Source: Caulobacter sp. SLTY (GTDB lineage: Bacteria > Pseudomonadota > Alphaproteobacteria > Caulobacterales > Caulobacteraceae). From it: 64,000 bases of DNA. The notes below the pieces were generated by a model that saw nothing but the letters and a program-made list of their open reading frames with translations, ran no database searches and had not been told where the DNA came from. The stretch lies in contig NZ_JAAALA010000019.1 of the NCBI RefSeq assembly GCF_009905535.1, positions 1 to 64,000 on the forward strand. The letters run 5' to 3'. The position numbers and the translations under genes were made by a program. Positions 1 to 9,270 of this stretch are shown here, in pieces. Numbering within the stretch: position 1 is the first letter of the stretch; each line of letters opens with the position of its first letter.

Positions 1-57
1 ACCCCGCCCCACCCGGACTTCGCGGAAAAGTTCAACATCGAGCTGGCGCCGAACTAG
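1..57 (+). CDS. 3' end of an unidentified gene (partial)
   Basis: An open frame runs from the window edge to a TAG at 55-57 and ends in [15 protein letters not shown]. It lies 46 bases before trmD on the same strand. In many bacteria rimM precedes trmD, but this tail does not resemble a RimM C-terminus that I know, so I give no function. Confidence 0.45.
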   Translation, partial: TPPHPDFAEKFNIELAPN

Positions 58-103
58 GCTCGCCTTCGACTCTTCAGGGGCTTTGGGCTATAGCCCCCGC
101 CCC

Positions 104-823
104 ATGCCCTTCACCGCCACCGTCCTGACCATGTTCCCCGAGGCCTTCCCCGGCCCGCTGGGTGTCAGCCTGATCGGCACGGCCTGGCGGGAACAGGACC
201 TGTGGCGCCTTGAAACAGTGGACATTCGGACCTTTTCCAAGGATAAGCGCGGCTTCCTCGACGACACCCCCGCGGGTGGCGGTCCTGGACAGGTGATGAA
301 GGCGGACGTGATCGCGGCGGCGCTCGACAGTGTCGACCTCGCGGGACGGCCGCTTTTGTGCATGAGCGCCCGGGGCAGGCCCCTGACCCAGGCGCGAGTT
401 TCGAAGTGGGCCGAGGCGCCGGGGATCATCGTCCTCTGCGGCCGGTTCGAGGGGGTGGACCAGCGGGTGCTCGACGCCCGGGGGTTCGAGGAGGTCTCCG
501 TCGGAGACGCGGTCCTGGCCGGTGGCGAGGCGGCGGCAATGGTGGCGATCGAGGCCTGCGTTCGTCTTGTTCCGGGGGTGCTCGGGCAGGCGGACAGCCT
601 CAAGGAAGAAAGCTTCGAGGACGGGCTCCTCGAGCATCCGCAGTTCACCAGACCGCGGACGTTCGAAGGGCTGGACATCCCCGAGGTGCTGCTGAGCGGC
701 GACCACAAGCGGGTCGCGGCCTGGCGGCAGGAGCAACGTGAACTGACGACCCGCGAGCGGCGGCCCGATCTCTGGGCGGCCCACCTCGCCAACTTACAGG
801 CAAACGGCGCCCGCAAAGGGTAA
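104..823 (+). CDS. trmD: tRNA (guanine-37-N1)-methyltransferase
   Basis: TrmD methylates N1 of G37 next to the anticodon, using S-adenosylmethionine, and prevents +1 frameshifting in the cytoplasm. The 239-residue product has the usual length. It shows the SPOUT trefoil-knot signatures: GGGPGQVM near residues 58-65, [10 protein letters not shown] near 112-121 and the [11 protein letters not shown] knot loop near 132-142. I chose the ATG at 104 ([15 protein letters not shown]); an in-frame TTG at 83 would add seven residues with no visible benefit. rplS follows 23 bases downstream on the same strand, the standard trmD-rplS arrangement, so the two are probably co-transcribed. Confidence 0.97.
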   Translation: MPFTATVLTMFPEAFPGPLGVSLIGTAWREQDLWRLETVDIRTFSKDKRGFLDDTPAGGGPGQVMKADVIAAALDSVDLAGRPLLCMSARGRPLTQARVSKWAEAPGIIVLCGRFEGVDQRVLDARGFEEVSVGDAVLAGGEAAAMVAIEACVRLVPGVLGQADSLKEESFEDGLLEHPQFTRPRTFEGLDIPEVLLSGDHKRVAAWRQEQRELTTRERRPDLWAAHLANLQANGARKG

Positions 824-846
824 GCCCTAAAATTGGAGTAGAGACT

Positions 847-1245
847 ATGGCTGCCAACATCATCAAGCAGCTGGAGAAGGAAGAGGCCGAGCGTCTCGCC
901 GCCCAGCGCAAGACCCCTGACTTCCAGGCCGGCGACACCCTGCGAGTGAACGTCCGCATCAAGGAAGGCGACCGTGAGCGCGTACAGGCCTACGAAGGCG
1001 TCTGCATCGGCCGCCAAGGCGCCGGGATCCACGAGAGCTTCACCGTCCGCAAGATCAGCTTCGGCGAAGGCGTGGAGCGGGTATTCCCGATCTTCTCGCC
1101 GAACATCGAAAGCATCGAAGTGAAGCGTCGCGGCGTCGTCCGTCGCGCCAAGCTCTACTACCTGCGCGACCGTCGCGGTAAGTCGGCCCGGATCGCCGAA
1201 CGCGCCATGGGCGCCAAGAAGGAAACCGCCGACGCCGGCGAATAA
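847..1245 (+). CDS. rplS: 50S ribosomal protein L19
   Basis: L19 sits at the 30S-50S interface. The 132-residue product begins with a helix ([14 protein letters not shown]). It then carries the family core: [30 protein letters not shown] near residues 28-57 in pieces, and [33 protein letters not shown] towards the C-terminus. A short acidic tail (KKETADAGE) follows. It is preceded by an AATTGGAGTAGAG ribosome-binding region and followed by a strong intrinsic terminator, so it ends the trmD operon. Confidence 0.98.
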   Translation: MAANIIKQLEKEEAERLAAQRKTPDFQAGDTLRVNVRIKEGDRERVQAYEGVCIGRQGAGIHESFTVRKISFGEGVERVFPIFSPNIESIEVKRRGVVRRAKLYYLRDRRGKSARIAERAMGAKKETADAGE

Positions 1246-1270
1246 GCCGCCGTTTCAGGCTGGAATTGGA

Positions 1271-1301
1271 AAGGCCCCGCTGGAAACGGCGGGGCCTTTT
1301 T
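1271..1301 (+). terminator. Rho-independent terminator of trmD-rplS
   Basis: A 9-bp GC-rich stem (AGGCCCCGC at 1272-1280 pairs with GCGGGGCCT at 1289-1297) has an 8-base loop and runs into a T tract at 1297-1301. It lies 25 bases after the rplS stop. Confidence 0.9.
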
Positions 1302-1367
1302 CATTCTCAGTTGCTCCCCCCTCGGGCAGGGCAATCGCATATGGCCGTCGGTTCTAGGTTTCTTTCC

Positions 1368-1614
1368 CTTCTCCCTAAGGGGGAAGGAGGGGCCCGCCGC
1401 GAAGCGGTGGGAGGAAGAGGGTGTAGGGACGGTGGGAATAGGGCAAGCAGCGTAAACCCTCTCCCTCCCACGCTGCTTTCGCAGCGCGGGCCCCTCCCTC
1501 TCCCTCGCGGGAGAGGGTTTGAAGGTAGCTTGCCGCCATATGCGATAGTCCTGCCTCCTCGGAGGAGCTGTCAGCCGCTTCGCGGCCACCTCCCCCGATG
1601 GGGGAGGAGCGTCT
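1368..1614. repeat. Intergenic inverted-repeat cluster (gap 1302-1621)
   Basis: This gene-free stretch holds two GC-rich imperfect inverted repeats. In the first, the left arm near 1382-1421 (GGAGGGGCCCGC, then GTGGGAGG and GAGG) is mirrored near 1457-1505 (CCTCTCCCTCCCAC, then GCGGGCCCCTCC). In the second, 1551-1613, CCTCCTCGGAGG and AGCCGCTTCGCGGC are followed by CCTCCCCCGATGGGGGAGG, itself a hairpin. I see no coding sequence, only the kind of dispersed palindromic element common in caulobacterial intergenic space. Confidence 0.65.
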
Positions 1615-1621
1615 CGCTTCC

Positions 1622-3442
1622 TTACTTCGCCCCAGCGATATAGGCGTCCACCTGCTGCTCCAGCACGTCCAGCGGCAGGGCGCCGTCCTTCAGCACCGCG
1701 TCGTGGAACGCCCGGATATCGTACTTCCCACCCAGGGCTGCCTTGGCCTTCTGGCGCAGCATCAGGATCTTCTGCTGGCCGACCATGTAGCTGGTCGCCT
1801 GGCCGGGCCAGCAGATGTAGCGCTCGATTTCCTTGACGATGTCGCGCTCGCTGAGCAGCGAGTTTTCCTGGAAGAAAGCGATGCTCTGCTCGCGGGTCCA
1901 CTTCTTGGCGTGCAGACCGGTGTCGGTGACCAGGCGCACCGCGCGCCAGGCCTCCAGCGACAGCCGGCCGAAGTCGGAATACGGGTCGGTATAAAATCCC
2001 ATCTCCTTGCCCAGCCGCTCCGAATACAGCCCCCACCCCTCGATGTAGGCGCCATAGCCGCCGAACCTGCGAAACTTCGGCAGCCCCTGGAGTTCCTGGG
2101 CCAGGGCGATCTGGAAATGGTGCCCCGGCGCGCCCTCGTGATAGGCGATGCCCTCGGCCTGGGGCTTCAGCACCTGGGTCATGTCGGCCAGGTTGACGTA
2201 GTAGATGCCGGGGCGAGACCCGTCCGGCGTCGGCCGGTTGTAGAAGGCCACGCTCGCCGTCTCCTGGCGCCATTCCTCGACCGCCCGCACCTCCAGCGGC
2301 GCCTTGGGCAGACGCATGAAATACTCCGGCGCCTTGGCCATCACCTGGGCGATGTAGCCCTTGGCGTCGGCCAGGTACTGCTGCTTGCCGGCATCGGTGT
2401 TGGGGTACTGGTATTTCGCGTCGGTCTTGATGGCCTTGAAGAAATCCTGCAGCGAGCCCTTGAACCCGACCTTGGCCATGATGGCCCGCATCTCCCCCTG
2501 CACCCGCTTGAGGTTAGCCAGCCCCAGCTGGTGGATCTGCTCGGCGGTCATGTCGGTGGTGGTCGAGACCTTCAGCCGGTAGGCGTAATAGGCCTCCCCG
2601 TCGGGCAGCGCCCAGGCGCCGTTGTTGCCCTTGGCCTGGGCCTGGACCTTCTTCTGGGTGGCCAGGAAGTGCTCGTAGCCTTCCTTGAACGGCCCGGTCA
2701 GCGCCGCCCTGCCCTCCGCCAGCAGCCGATCCTTGTCGGCCTGCGACGCGGTCAGCTTGCCGACCTTGGCCTTGAAGTCGGCCCAGACCGCCACGTCCTC
2801 TCCGTCGGTGAACGGCGCCCCGGCCAGCACGTTTCGGGCGTCCTTCTCGACCGGCGGAAAGGTGAAGGCCGGAGCCACGATCCCCTTGGACGCCGACTTC
2901 TCGATCGAGGCGGACACCTCGATCATCACCCGCTTGGTGTCCTTCAGCCGGCTGATGTAGGCCTCGGCGTCGCCGACCCCATCGACGCGATGCTGGTTGA
3001 TCAGGAAGACCGGGATTTCCCCGGCGTGGCTGCCGTTGACCGTGGCCTGATAGCCGTGGTCCCGCCAGCGCACGCCCTCCTTGGCCACCGCCACGGACTG
3101 CTCGAACAGCCGCCAGCTGATCTGCGACTGGGACCCCAGCTTGTCGTAGGAGAACTGCGCCTTCATGGCCGCCAGCTGCGTCTCCGACAGCGCCAACCCT
3201 TTGTCCGCCCCCGCGTCGGTGTAGTCGTCCAGCTTGCCGTAGTCGGTCTTCATGCCCAGCGAGGTCATCGTTTCGGGGCTCAAGGCGATCGCCTGGTCGA
3301 ACGCCGCGTCGAGGAAGGCGGTGAACCTGGCGTCCTCGCTTCCCTGAGCGAAGGCGATTCCACCAAGGGAGACCTGGGCCAGCGGCCCCGCGAGAACCAG
3401 CCCGGCCAGCGCCAGGCGACGGTTGATGAGCAGTTGGGTCAC
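1622..3442 (-). CDS. Exported DUF885-family putative metallohydrolase
   Basis: A 606-residue protein of the DUF885 family (PF05960). These proteins are about 600 residues long, usually exported and zinc-peptidase-like; their substrates are mostly unknown. The N-terminus (INRRLALAGLVLAGPLAQVSLGG, split here by its twin Arg) is a signal peptide with a Tat-like RR. The family metal motif AYHEGAPGHHFQ lies about two thirds along, and IEGWGLYSERL follows 30-40 residues later. I chose the GTG at 3442 because GAGAGGGA lies 7 bases upstream and the signal peptide then starts correctly; a longer frame to 3502 adds non-signal sequence. It stands alone between two repeat elements. Confidence 0.85.
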   Translation of the reverse strand: MTQLLINRRLALAGLVLAGPLAQVSLGGIAFAQGSEDARFTAFLDAAFDQAIALSPETMTSLGMKTDYGKLDDYTDAGADKGLALSETQLAAMKAQFSYDKLGSQSQISWRLFEQSVAVAKEGVRWRDHGYQATVNGSHAGEIPVFLINQHRVDGVGDAEAYISRLKDTKRVMIEVSASIEKSASKGIVAPAFTFPPVEKDARNVLAGAPFTDGEDVAVWADFKAKVGKLTASQADKDRLLAEGRAALTGPFKEGYEHFLATQKKVQAQAKGNNGAWALPDGEAYYAYRLKVSTTTDMTAEQIHQLGLANLKRVQGEMRAIMAKVGFKGSLQDFFKAIKTDAKYQYPNTDAGKQQYLADAKGYIAQVMAKAPEYFMRLPKAPLEVRAVEEWRQETASVAFYNRPTPDGSRPGIYYVNLADMTQVLKPQAEGIAYHEGAPGHHFQIALAQELQGLPKFRRFGGYGAYIEGWGLYSERLGKEMGFYTDPYSDFGRLSLEAWRAVRLVTDTGLHAKKWTREQSIAFFQENSLLSERDIVKEIERYICWPGQATSYMVGQQKILMLRQKAKAALGGKYDIRAFHDAVLKDGALPLDVLEQQVDAYIAGAK

Positions 3443-3518
3443 TTGGGCGTCCCTCTCGAGGTTTAAGGGCGCGCAGTCTCCACGGTTCGGGCAGGCTGTC
3501 ACCTGTTGTTTCCCGCCC

Positions 3519-3653
3519 CGTCATCCTCGGGCTTGTCCCGAGGACCCATTTGTCCGCTCGCACAATGCAATGGGTGGAGGCGCGCCCGCGCCTCCATGGC
3601 AAGGGTTCGCGGTGGCTGAACGATGGGTCCTCGGGACAAGCCCGAGGATGACG
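3519..3653. repeat. Long inverted repeat (REP/MITE-like), 31-bp perfect arms
   Basis: Positions 3519-3549 (CGTCATCCTCGGGCTTGTCC, then CGAGGACCCAT) are exactly complementary to 3623-3653. The arms enclose about 73 bases with inner GC hairpins. It fills most of the gap between the DUF885 gene and leuC. The rest (3654-3770) shows a short hairpin near GGGCAAGTCCTTGCCC and no obvious leader peptide. The element's outer sequence (GTCATCC...) recurs at 16074, 22919 and 29789. Confidence 0.85.
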
Positions 3654-3770
3654 GTGTGGTGGGATAAGTCGGGGCAAGTCCTTGCCCGCGACCGGCCGCC
3701 GCGTCTGATCCCGCGCACTTTTGTTGCGCCGCTCTGGACGGCGCGCCCTCGCCCGTCCTAAACCGCCTGC

Positions 3771-5201
3771 ATGGCCGGCAAGACACTCTACGACAAGATC
3801 TGGGACGCGCACGCCGTCGCTCAGGATGGCGGCGAGACAGTTCTCTACATCGACCTGCACCTGATCCACGAGGTGACCACGCCCCAGGCCTTCGCGGGCC
3901 TCCGGGCCGCGGGCCGCAAGGTGCGCCGGCCCGACCGCACGCTCGCGGTTGCCGACCACAACACCCCGACCATCGGGCAGGCGCTGGGCGTCGACGCGGT
4001 CGAGGACCCGGAGGCGCGGCTGCAGCTGCAGACCCTGGGCCGCAACGTCGCCGACAACGGAATCGAATACTTCCCGATGGGCGACATCCGCAACGGTATC
4101 GTCCATGTGGTCGGCCCCGAGCAGGGGCGGACCCAGCCTGGCATGACCGTCGTCTGCGGCGATTCTCACACCTCCACCCACGGCGCGTTCGGCGCGCTTG
4201 CGCAAGGGATAGGCACCAGCGAGGTCGAACACGTCCTGGCCACCCAGACGCTGCGCCAGGCCAAGTCGATGAACATGCGCGTCACGGTGGACGGCGAGCT
4301 TGGTCCCGGCGTCACCGCCAAGGACATGGCCCTGGCCATCATCGGCAGGATCGGCACGGCGGGCGGCACCGGTTCGGTGATCGAGTTCGCCGGCGAGGCC
4401 GTGCGGGCGCTGTCGATGGAGGGCCGGATGACCCTCTGCAACCTGACCATCGAAGGCGGCGCCCGCGCCGGCCTGATCGCCCCGGACCAGACCACCTTCG
4501 ACTACATGATGGGCCGCCCGGCCGCGCCGAAGGGCGCCGCCTGGGACATGGCGATGAGCTACTGGCGCACCTTCTTCACCGACCCCGACGCGGTGTTCGA
4601 CCGTGAGGTCCGCCTCGACGCCGCCGACATCGTCCCCACCGTCACCTGGGGCACCAGCCCGGAAGACACCCTGCCGGTCACCGGCCATGTCCCGGACCCC
4701 GCCAGCTTCGAGACCGCCGACAAGCGGGCCTCGGCCGAGCGCGCCCTGGAGTACATGGGGCTGACGGCCGGTCAGCCGATCACCGAGGCGAAGATCGATG
4801 TGGTCTTCATCGGCAGCTGCACCAACAGCCGCATCGAGGACCTGCGCGCCGCCGCCAAGGTGGCGCAGGACGCCTTCCTGCACGGCCGCATGGTCGCTCC
4901 GCACGTCCGCGCCATGATCGTGCCGGGCTCGGGCCTGGTCGCGGCGCAGGCCGAGGAAGAGGGCCTGGACGCCATCCTGAAAGCCGCCGGCTTCGAATGG
5001 CGTGAGCCGGGATGTTCGATGTGCCTGGGCATGAACCCCGACAAGCTGACCCCCGGCCAGCGCTGCGCCTCCACCTCCAACCGCAACTTCGAAGGCCGCC
5101 AGGGCCGTGGCGGCCGCACCCACCTGATGAGCCCGGCAATGGCCGCGGCGGCGGCGATCGCCGGCCACATCGTCGACGTGCGGACGTTCCTGGAGCCATG
5201 A
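3771..5201 (+). CDS. leuC: 3-isopropylmalate dehydratase large subunit
   Basis: LeuC and LeuD together isomerise 2-isopropylmalate to 3-isopropylmalate in leucine synthesis. The 476-residue product is full length for this aconitase-family subunit. It shows VADHNTPT near residue 60, [13 protein letters not shown] near 129 and the three [4Fe-4S] cysteines at about 350 (GSCTNSR), 415 and 418 ([10 protein letters not shown]). The typical ending [23 protein letters not shown] is present. Its TGA overlaps the ATG of the next gene (ATGA at 5198-5201), indicating translational coupling. No leader peptide or riboswitch was recognised upstream. Confidence 0.97.
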   Translation: MAGKTLYDKIWDAHAVAQDGGETVLYIDLHLIHEVTTPQAFAGLRAAGRKVRRPDRTLAVADHNTPTIGQALGVDAVEDPEARLQLQTLGRNVADNGIEYFPMGDIRNGIVHVVGPEQGRTQPGMTVVCGDSHTSTHGAFGALAQGIGTSEVEHVLATQTLRQAKSMNMRVTVDGELGPGVTAKDMALAIIGRIGTAGGTGSVIEFAGEAVRALSMEGRMTLCNLTIEGGARAGLIAPDQTTFDYMMGRPAAPKGAAWDMAMSYWRTFFTDPDAVFDREVRLDAADIVPTVTWGTSPEDTLPVTGHVPDPASFETADKRASAERALEYMGLTAGQPITEAKIDVVFIGSCTNSRIEDLRAAAKVAQDAFLHGRMVAPHVRAMIVPGSGLVAAQAEEEGLDAILKAAGFEWREPGCSMCLGMNPDKLTPGQRCASTSNRNFEGRQGRGGRTHLMSPAMAAAAAIAGHIVDVRTFLEP

Positions 5202-6010
5202 TCACCGCCCTCGACCACATCGCCCTGGTGGTGAAGAACCTCGATGCGGCCCTGGACGGCCTCACCCGCCTGCTCGGCCGCGAGGCCGACTGGCGCGGGT
5301 CCGGCGGCGGGACGCGGCATGTCTGGTACCAGCTTGGCAACACCGCGCTGGACGTCATCCAGCCCGGCGAGGGCAACCCGATGTTCGCCGGCGCCGGCGG
5401 TCTCTGGGCCCTTGCCTTTGCCACCGACGACATGGAGGGCGACCGCAAGCGGCTGTCCCGCCTTTCCGTCGCCTCGATGGACCCGATGCCGGTGCGCACC
5501 AAGACCGAGGACGGCCAGACCCGCACCTGGCCGACGGCCATCGTCACGGACGGCGCCAACGGGGTCACCACCTTCCTGGTCGGGGAGACGCCCGCCTGGC
5601 CCGCCTCCCCCGCGGTCGGCGATGAGGCCGGCGCGGTCAGCGGCCTGGACCATGTGGTGGTCTCCACCCGCAACCCCGACCGTGCCGCCGCCTTCTATGG
5701 CGCGCGGCTTGGCCTGCCGTTCAAGCTCGATCGCAGCAACCCCGACTGGGGCACGCGGCTGATGTTCTTCCAGTGCGGAGACCTGATTGTCGAGGTGGCC
5801 CAGCAGCTGAAGCAGGAGCCCGGCGACGACCCCGACAGCCTCTGGGGCCTCTCCTGGCGCGTACCCGACATCGACGCCGCCCACGCCCGCATCGGCCAGT
5901 CCTTCGCCGTCTCCGACATCCGCGATGGCCGCAAGCCCGGCACCCGCGTCTTCACCGTCAAGGACGCCCCGGAGGGCGTTCCCACGCTTATCCTCGGACG
6001 AACCGGATGA
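5198..6010 (+). CDS. Two-domain VOC (glyoxalase-like) protein inside the leu operon
   Basis: The 270-residue protein contains two vicinal-oxygen-chelate-like modules. One starts at residue 1 ([20 protein letters not shown]). The second starts near residue 150 ([20 protein letters not shown]) and has the second-half features [29 protein letters not shown] proteins bind a metal and include dioxygenases, isomerases and glyoxalases; I cannot assign a substrate. It sits between leuC and leuD, with ATGA overlaps at both ends, so it is made together with the isopropylmalate isomerase. A role in handling a reactive by-product is only a guess. Confidence 0.85.
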   Translation: MITALDHIALVVKNLDAALDGLTRLLGREADWRGSGGGTRHVWYQLGNTALDVIQPGEGNPMFAGAGGLWALAFATDDMEGDRKRLSRLSVASMDPMPVRTKTEDGQTRTWPTAIVTDGANGVTTFLVGETPAWPASPAVGDEAGAVSGLDHVVVSTRNPDRAAAFYGARLGLPFKLDRSNPDWGTRLMFFQCGDLIVEVAQQLKQEPGDDPDSLWGLSWRVPDIDAAHARIGQSFAVSDIRDGRKPGTRVFTVKDAPEGVPTLILGRTG

Positions 6011-6615
6011 AAGCCTTCACCCGCCTCGACGGCCGCGCCGCTCCGCTAGGCCTCGCCAACATCGACACCGACCAGATCATCCCGGCCCAGTTCCTCAAGA
6101 CGGTGGAGCGCGAGGGGCTGAGCAAGGGCCTGTTCTTCGCCCTGCGGTTCGACGACCAGGGCGGCGAGCGGCCGGACTTCGTGCTCAACCGGCCGGAGTA
6201 CCGGGGGACCAACATCCTGATCGCCGGGGACAACTTCGGCTGCGGCTCCAGTCGCGAGCATGCGCCCTGGGCCCTGATGGACTTCGGCATCGATTGCGTG
6301 ATCTCCACCAGCTTCGCCGACATCTTCAAGAACAACTGCCTCAACAACGGCCTCCTGCCGGTCATCCTCAAGCCGGAGGAGGTCGAGGCCCTGATGGACG
6401 AGGCCAAGGGCGGCAACCACGTCTTCACCGTCGACCTGGAGAGCCAGACGGTCACCGCCCCGTCGGGCGCCAGATACCGTTTCGACATCGACCCGGACCG
6501 CAAGGCCAAGCTGCTCAAGGGCCTGGACGCCATCGGCGAGACCCTGCAGCACGCACCCGACATCGATCTCTACGAGAGCCGGCGCGCCCTGGCCACGCCC
6601 TGGATGGAAGCCTGA
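6007..6615 (+). CDS. leuD: 3-isopropylmalate dehydratase small subunit
   Basis: The swivel domain of isopropylmalate isomerase, 202 residues, as expected. Family landmarks are [18 protein letters not shown] near residues 19-36, [17 protein letters not shown] near 77-93 and the NNGLLPV loop near 115. The ATG at 6007 overlaps the preceding TGA, and its own TGA overlaps the next ATG (TGATG at 6613-6617). It works as a heterodimer with LeuC, from which it is separated by one gene. Confidence 0.97.
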   Translation: MKAFTRLDGRAAPLGLANIDTDQIIPAQFLKTVEREGLSKGLFFALRFDDQGGERPDFVLNRPEYRGTNILIAGDNFGCGSSREHAPWALMDFGIDCVISTSFADIFKNNCLNNGLLPVILKPEEVEALMDEAKGGNHVFTVDLESQTVTAPSGARYRFDIDPDRKAKLLKGLDAIGETLQHAPDIDLYESRRALATPWMEA

Positions 6616-6911
6616 TGGTCATCGTCATGGGAACCGTCCGGGTCGATCCGGACGCCATCGAACGCCTGCGCCCGGCCATGGAAGCGATGATGGCCGCCAG
6701 CCGCGCCGAGGACGGCTGCCTGACCTATGCCTATGCGCTGGACCTGCTGGAGCCGGGCCTGGTCCGCGTCTCCGAGTTGTGGACCGACCGCGCCGCGCTG
6801 GAGGCCCACTTCAAGACCGCCCACATGGCGACCTGGCGCACGGCCCTGGCCGGCCAGATTCGCGAGCGCGACATCAAGCTCTACGACTCTTCCGAAGGCG
6901 AAGCGTTTTGA
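6615..6911 (+). CDS. ABM-domain (antibiotic biosynthesis monooxygenase-like) protein
   Basis: A 98-residue dimeric alpha-beta-barrel protein. It has the typical ABM pattern: [20 protein letters not shown] at the start, [12 protein letters not shown], then [21 protein letters not shown]. The family includes quinol monooxygenases, haem-degrading enzymes and proteins of no known activity. It is embedded between leuD and leuB with overlapping codons at both ends. A cytoplasmic housekeeping role linked to leucine synthesis is possible but not shown by the sequence. Confidence 0.85.
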   Translation: MVIVMGTVRVDPDAIERLRPAMEAMMAASRAEDGCLTYAYALDLLEPGLVRVSELWTDRAALEAHFKTAHMATWRTALAGQIRERDIKLYDSSEGEAF

Positions 6912-7966
6912 CCACCCTGCTCCTCCTCCCAGGCGATGGCATCGGCCCCGAAGTCTGCGCCCAGGTCCGCCGCGTGGCCGCCGCCCTGGCCCCTGACATC
7001 CGGATCGACGAGCGCGACTTCGGCGGCTGCTCCTTCGAGCGCCACGGGGTTCCGATCACCGACGAGGCGGTCGCCGCCGCCCTCGCCGCCGACGCGGTGC
7101 TGATGGGCGCGGTTGGCGGGCCGCAATGGGCCGGCGCGCCGCGCGACAAGCGGCCCGAGGCCGGCCTTCTGCGCCTGCGCCAGGAAATGCAGGTGTTCGC
7201 CAACCTGCGCCCGGCCCTCTGCTTCGACGCCCTGGCCGACGCCTCCAGCCTCAAGCGCGAGCTGGTCGCCGGCCTCGACATCATGATCGTCCGCGAGCTG
7301 ACCGGCGGGGTCTACTTCGGCCAGCCCCGCTTCATCGAGACCCTGCCCGACGGCCAGCAGCGCGGCGTCGACACCCAGGTCTATACGACCAGCGAGATCG
7401 AGAGGGTGTCCCGCGTCGCCTTCGAGCTGGCCCGCGGTCGGCGCAACAAGGTGCACAGCGCCGAGAAGTCCAACGTCATGGAATCGGGCCTGCTTTGGCG
7501 GCAAGTGGTCACAAGTCTGCACCAGCGCGACTACCCCGACGTCGAGTTGGAACACATCCTGGCCGACAACGCCGCCATGCAACTGGTCCGCGCGCCCACC
7601 CAGTTCGACGTCCTGCTGACCGACAACCTGTTCGGCGACATCCTCTCCGACGCCGCCGCCCAGCTGACCGGCTCGCTCGGCATGCTGCCCAGCGCGGCAT
7701 TGGGCGAGCCCGGCCGTCCCGGCCTCTATGAGCCGATCCACGGCTCGGCCCCCGACATCGCCGGCCAGGGCGTCGCCAACCCACTGGCGGCCATCCTGTC
7801 CTTCGAGATGGCCCTGCGCTGGAGCCTGAACCGCGCCGCCGAGGCCGACCGCCTGTTCGGCGCGGTTGAAGCCGCCTTGGCGGCCGGCGCCCGCACCCGC
7901 GACCTTGGCGGCCGGCTCACCACGGTCGAAATGGGCGATGCGGTGCTGAGCGCGTTAAAGGCCTGA
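6908..7966 (+). CDS. leuB: 3-isopropylmalate dehydrogenase
   Basis: LeuB oxidises and decarboxylates 3-isopropylmalate with NAD+. The 352-residue product has [12 protein letters not shown] at the N-terminus, [10 protein letters not shown] near 68, [13 protein letters not shown] near 130 and the signature [24 protein letters not shown]. The NAD-site pattern [18 protein letters not shown] lies near residue 275. The likely start is a TTG at 6908 that shares two bases with the upstream TGA (TTGA). The stop TGA overlaps the ATG of the next gene. Confidence 0.96.
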   Translation: MTTLLLLPGDGIGPEVCAQVRRVAAALAPDIRIDERDFGGCSFERHGVPITDEAVAAALAADAVLMGAVGGPQWAGAPRDKRPEAGLLRLRQEMQVFANLRPALCFDALADASSLKRELVAGLDIMIVRELTGGVYFGQPRFIETLPDGQQRGVDTQVYTTSEIERVSRVAFELARGRRNKVHSAEKSNVMESGLLWRQVVTSLHQRDYPDVELEHILADNAAMQLVRAPTQFDVLLTDNLFGDILSDAAAQLTGSLGMLPSAALGEPGRPGLYEPIHGSAPDIAGQGVANPLAAILSFEMALRWSLNRAAEADRLFGAVEAALAAGARTRDLGGRLTTVEMGDAVLSALKA

Positions 7967-8700
7967 TGGCTCGCCTCGACGCCCACGAAGAGACCGCCCA
8001 GGCCGAACTGGCGGCCTGGCGCGAGAAGGTGCTCAAGCCTCCCGGCCCCATGGACCGCGCCGCGCGGAACATGCAGCAGACGGTCAACAACCTGATCCCG
8101 GAGGGGATCCACGCCGCCGTCACCAAGGTGATCGAGGGCCTGACCCGCACCATTCTGACCGGCTCCGACCTGACCACCGCCCAGCCTCTGGTCAACGCCT
8201 CGCTCGGCGCCCGCGAGAGCCTGGTCAAGCAGCGCATCGCCGCCTACCGCACCATGGCCGCCGCCGAGGGCGGGGTGGCCGGCGCGGGCGGCTTCCTGCT
8301 GGCCGCGGCGGATTTCCCGGTGCTGATCGGCTTCAAGATCAAGCTGCTGTTCGAGATCGCCGCCCTCTACGGTCACGATGGCGAGACCTGGGACGAGCGG
8401 CTCTACATCCTGTCGATCTTCCAGCTGGCCTTCTCCAGCGGCGACCATCGCCAGGCCGTCTATCGCACCCTGGAAACCTGGGCCCAGACCGCCGAGGCCC
8501 GCCCGGCCTCCCCCCGCGACTTCGACTGGCGCACCTTCCAGCAGCAATACCGGGACTATATCGACCTGGCGAAGCTGGCCCAGCTGATCCCCGTGGTCGG
8601 CGCCCCCATCGGCGCCTTCGTCAACTTCCGCCTGCTCGACCACCTGGGTGTGGCGGCGATGAATGCCTATCGCCTGCGGTGGTTCAGCGACCGCGCCTAA
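7966..8700 (+). CDS. EcsC-family protein
   Basis: A 244-residue protein of the EcsC family, named after a Bacillus protein encoded with an ABC transporter; its biochemical role is unknown. Landmarks are a Gly/Ala-rich hydrophobic stretch near residues 95-120 (GGVAGAGGFLLAAADFPVLIGFKIKL, written in parts), LFEIAALYGHD, and LAQLIPVVGAPIGAFVNF near the C-terminus. It is the last gene of the leucine operon, coupled to leuB through TGATG. Its stop overlaps the convergent gene by four bases. Confidence 0.85.
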   Translation: MARLDAHEETAQAELAAWREKVLKPPGPMDRAARNMQQTVNNLIPEGIHAAVTKVIEGLTRTILTGSDLTTAQPLVNASLGARESLVKQRIAAYRTMAAAEGGVAGAGGFLLAAADFPVLIGFKIKLLFEIAALYGHDGETWDERLYILSIFQLAFSSGDHRQAVYRTLETWAQTAEARPASPRDFDWRTFQQQYRDYIDLAKLAQLIPVVGAPIGAFVNFRLLDHLGVAAMNAYRLRWFSDRA

Positions 8701-9203
8701 CCCCTGCGTCCCCGAAGGGGGTCATGGACCTGGGCCTCGGCCACCACCTCGATATTGGCGACATGCGCCATGCGCAGGGCTTCGGGAGGGCCCACGAGCG
8801 TAAAGCTCATGCGGTTGAGGGCCTCCGGCCGCAACTGACCGCCGGGGGTCCGATAGGCGCCCACGCGCCAGCAGGCCACGCAGACGGCAACTTCCGGCGC
8901 CAGCGGCGTCAGGCGTTCGACCTCAACCAGCTTCAGGGGAACACCTTTGAACATGATGTCGAAGTAGACCCGGTGCGCCGCCTCGACCTCGGCACGGCCG
9001 CGCCAGTGCATGCCGACCACATTGACCCAGTGAACATCCGCTGTCGCCCAGTCGAACATCGCCTTGGCGTCGGCGGCGTTCCAGGCGTCCTCATGCGCCT
9101 GCAGAAAGGCCCGAACCCCTCGTGCAAGCCGGTCATCGGCCGCTTCGACACTGCCTGCCGTGATCATCGCTCCCATCCCTGCCAGCACCGCTCGCCTCTG
9201 CAC
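8697..9203 (-). CDS. Exported SnoaL/NTF2-like protein (SgcJ/EcaC type)
   Basis: A 168-residue protein. A twin-arginine-like signal (MQRRAVLAGMGAMITAG) is followed by an NTF2-like fold of the DUF4440/SgcJ type: FLQAHEDAWNAADAKAMFDW, then a conserved HWVN, GRAEVEAAH and a C-terminal strand region. The family contains small ligand-binding or isomerase-like proteins, and no reaction can be inferred. The start is the GTG at 9203, which gives the signal peptide and has GGGAGA upstream; an internal ATG at 9176 would remove the RR. Confidence 0.75.
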   Translation of the reverse strand: MQRRAVLAGMGAMITAGSVEAADDRLARGVRAFLQAHEDAWNAADAKAMFDWATADVHWVNVVGMHWRGRAEVEAAHRVYFDIMFKGVPLKLVEVERLTPLAPEVAVCVACWRVGAYRTPGGQLRPEALNRMSFTLVGPPEALRMAHVANIEVVAEAQVHDPLRGRRG

Positions 9204-9270
9204 GTCACAGTTCTCCCAACGTCTCCGGGAAGTTTGCCGGACCTGTGAGGACCCCAATTGTAAAAATCGG

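Noticed and set aside
2514-5168. 884-residue minus-strand frame across leuC and the DUF885 gene
   Set aside because: It crosses two well-supported genes and an inverted repeat and shows no domain; a shadow frame.
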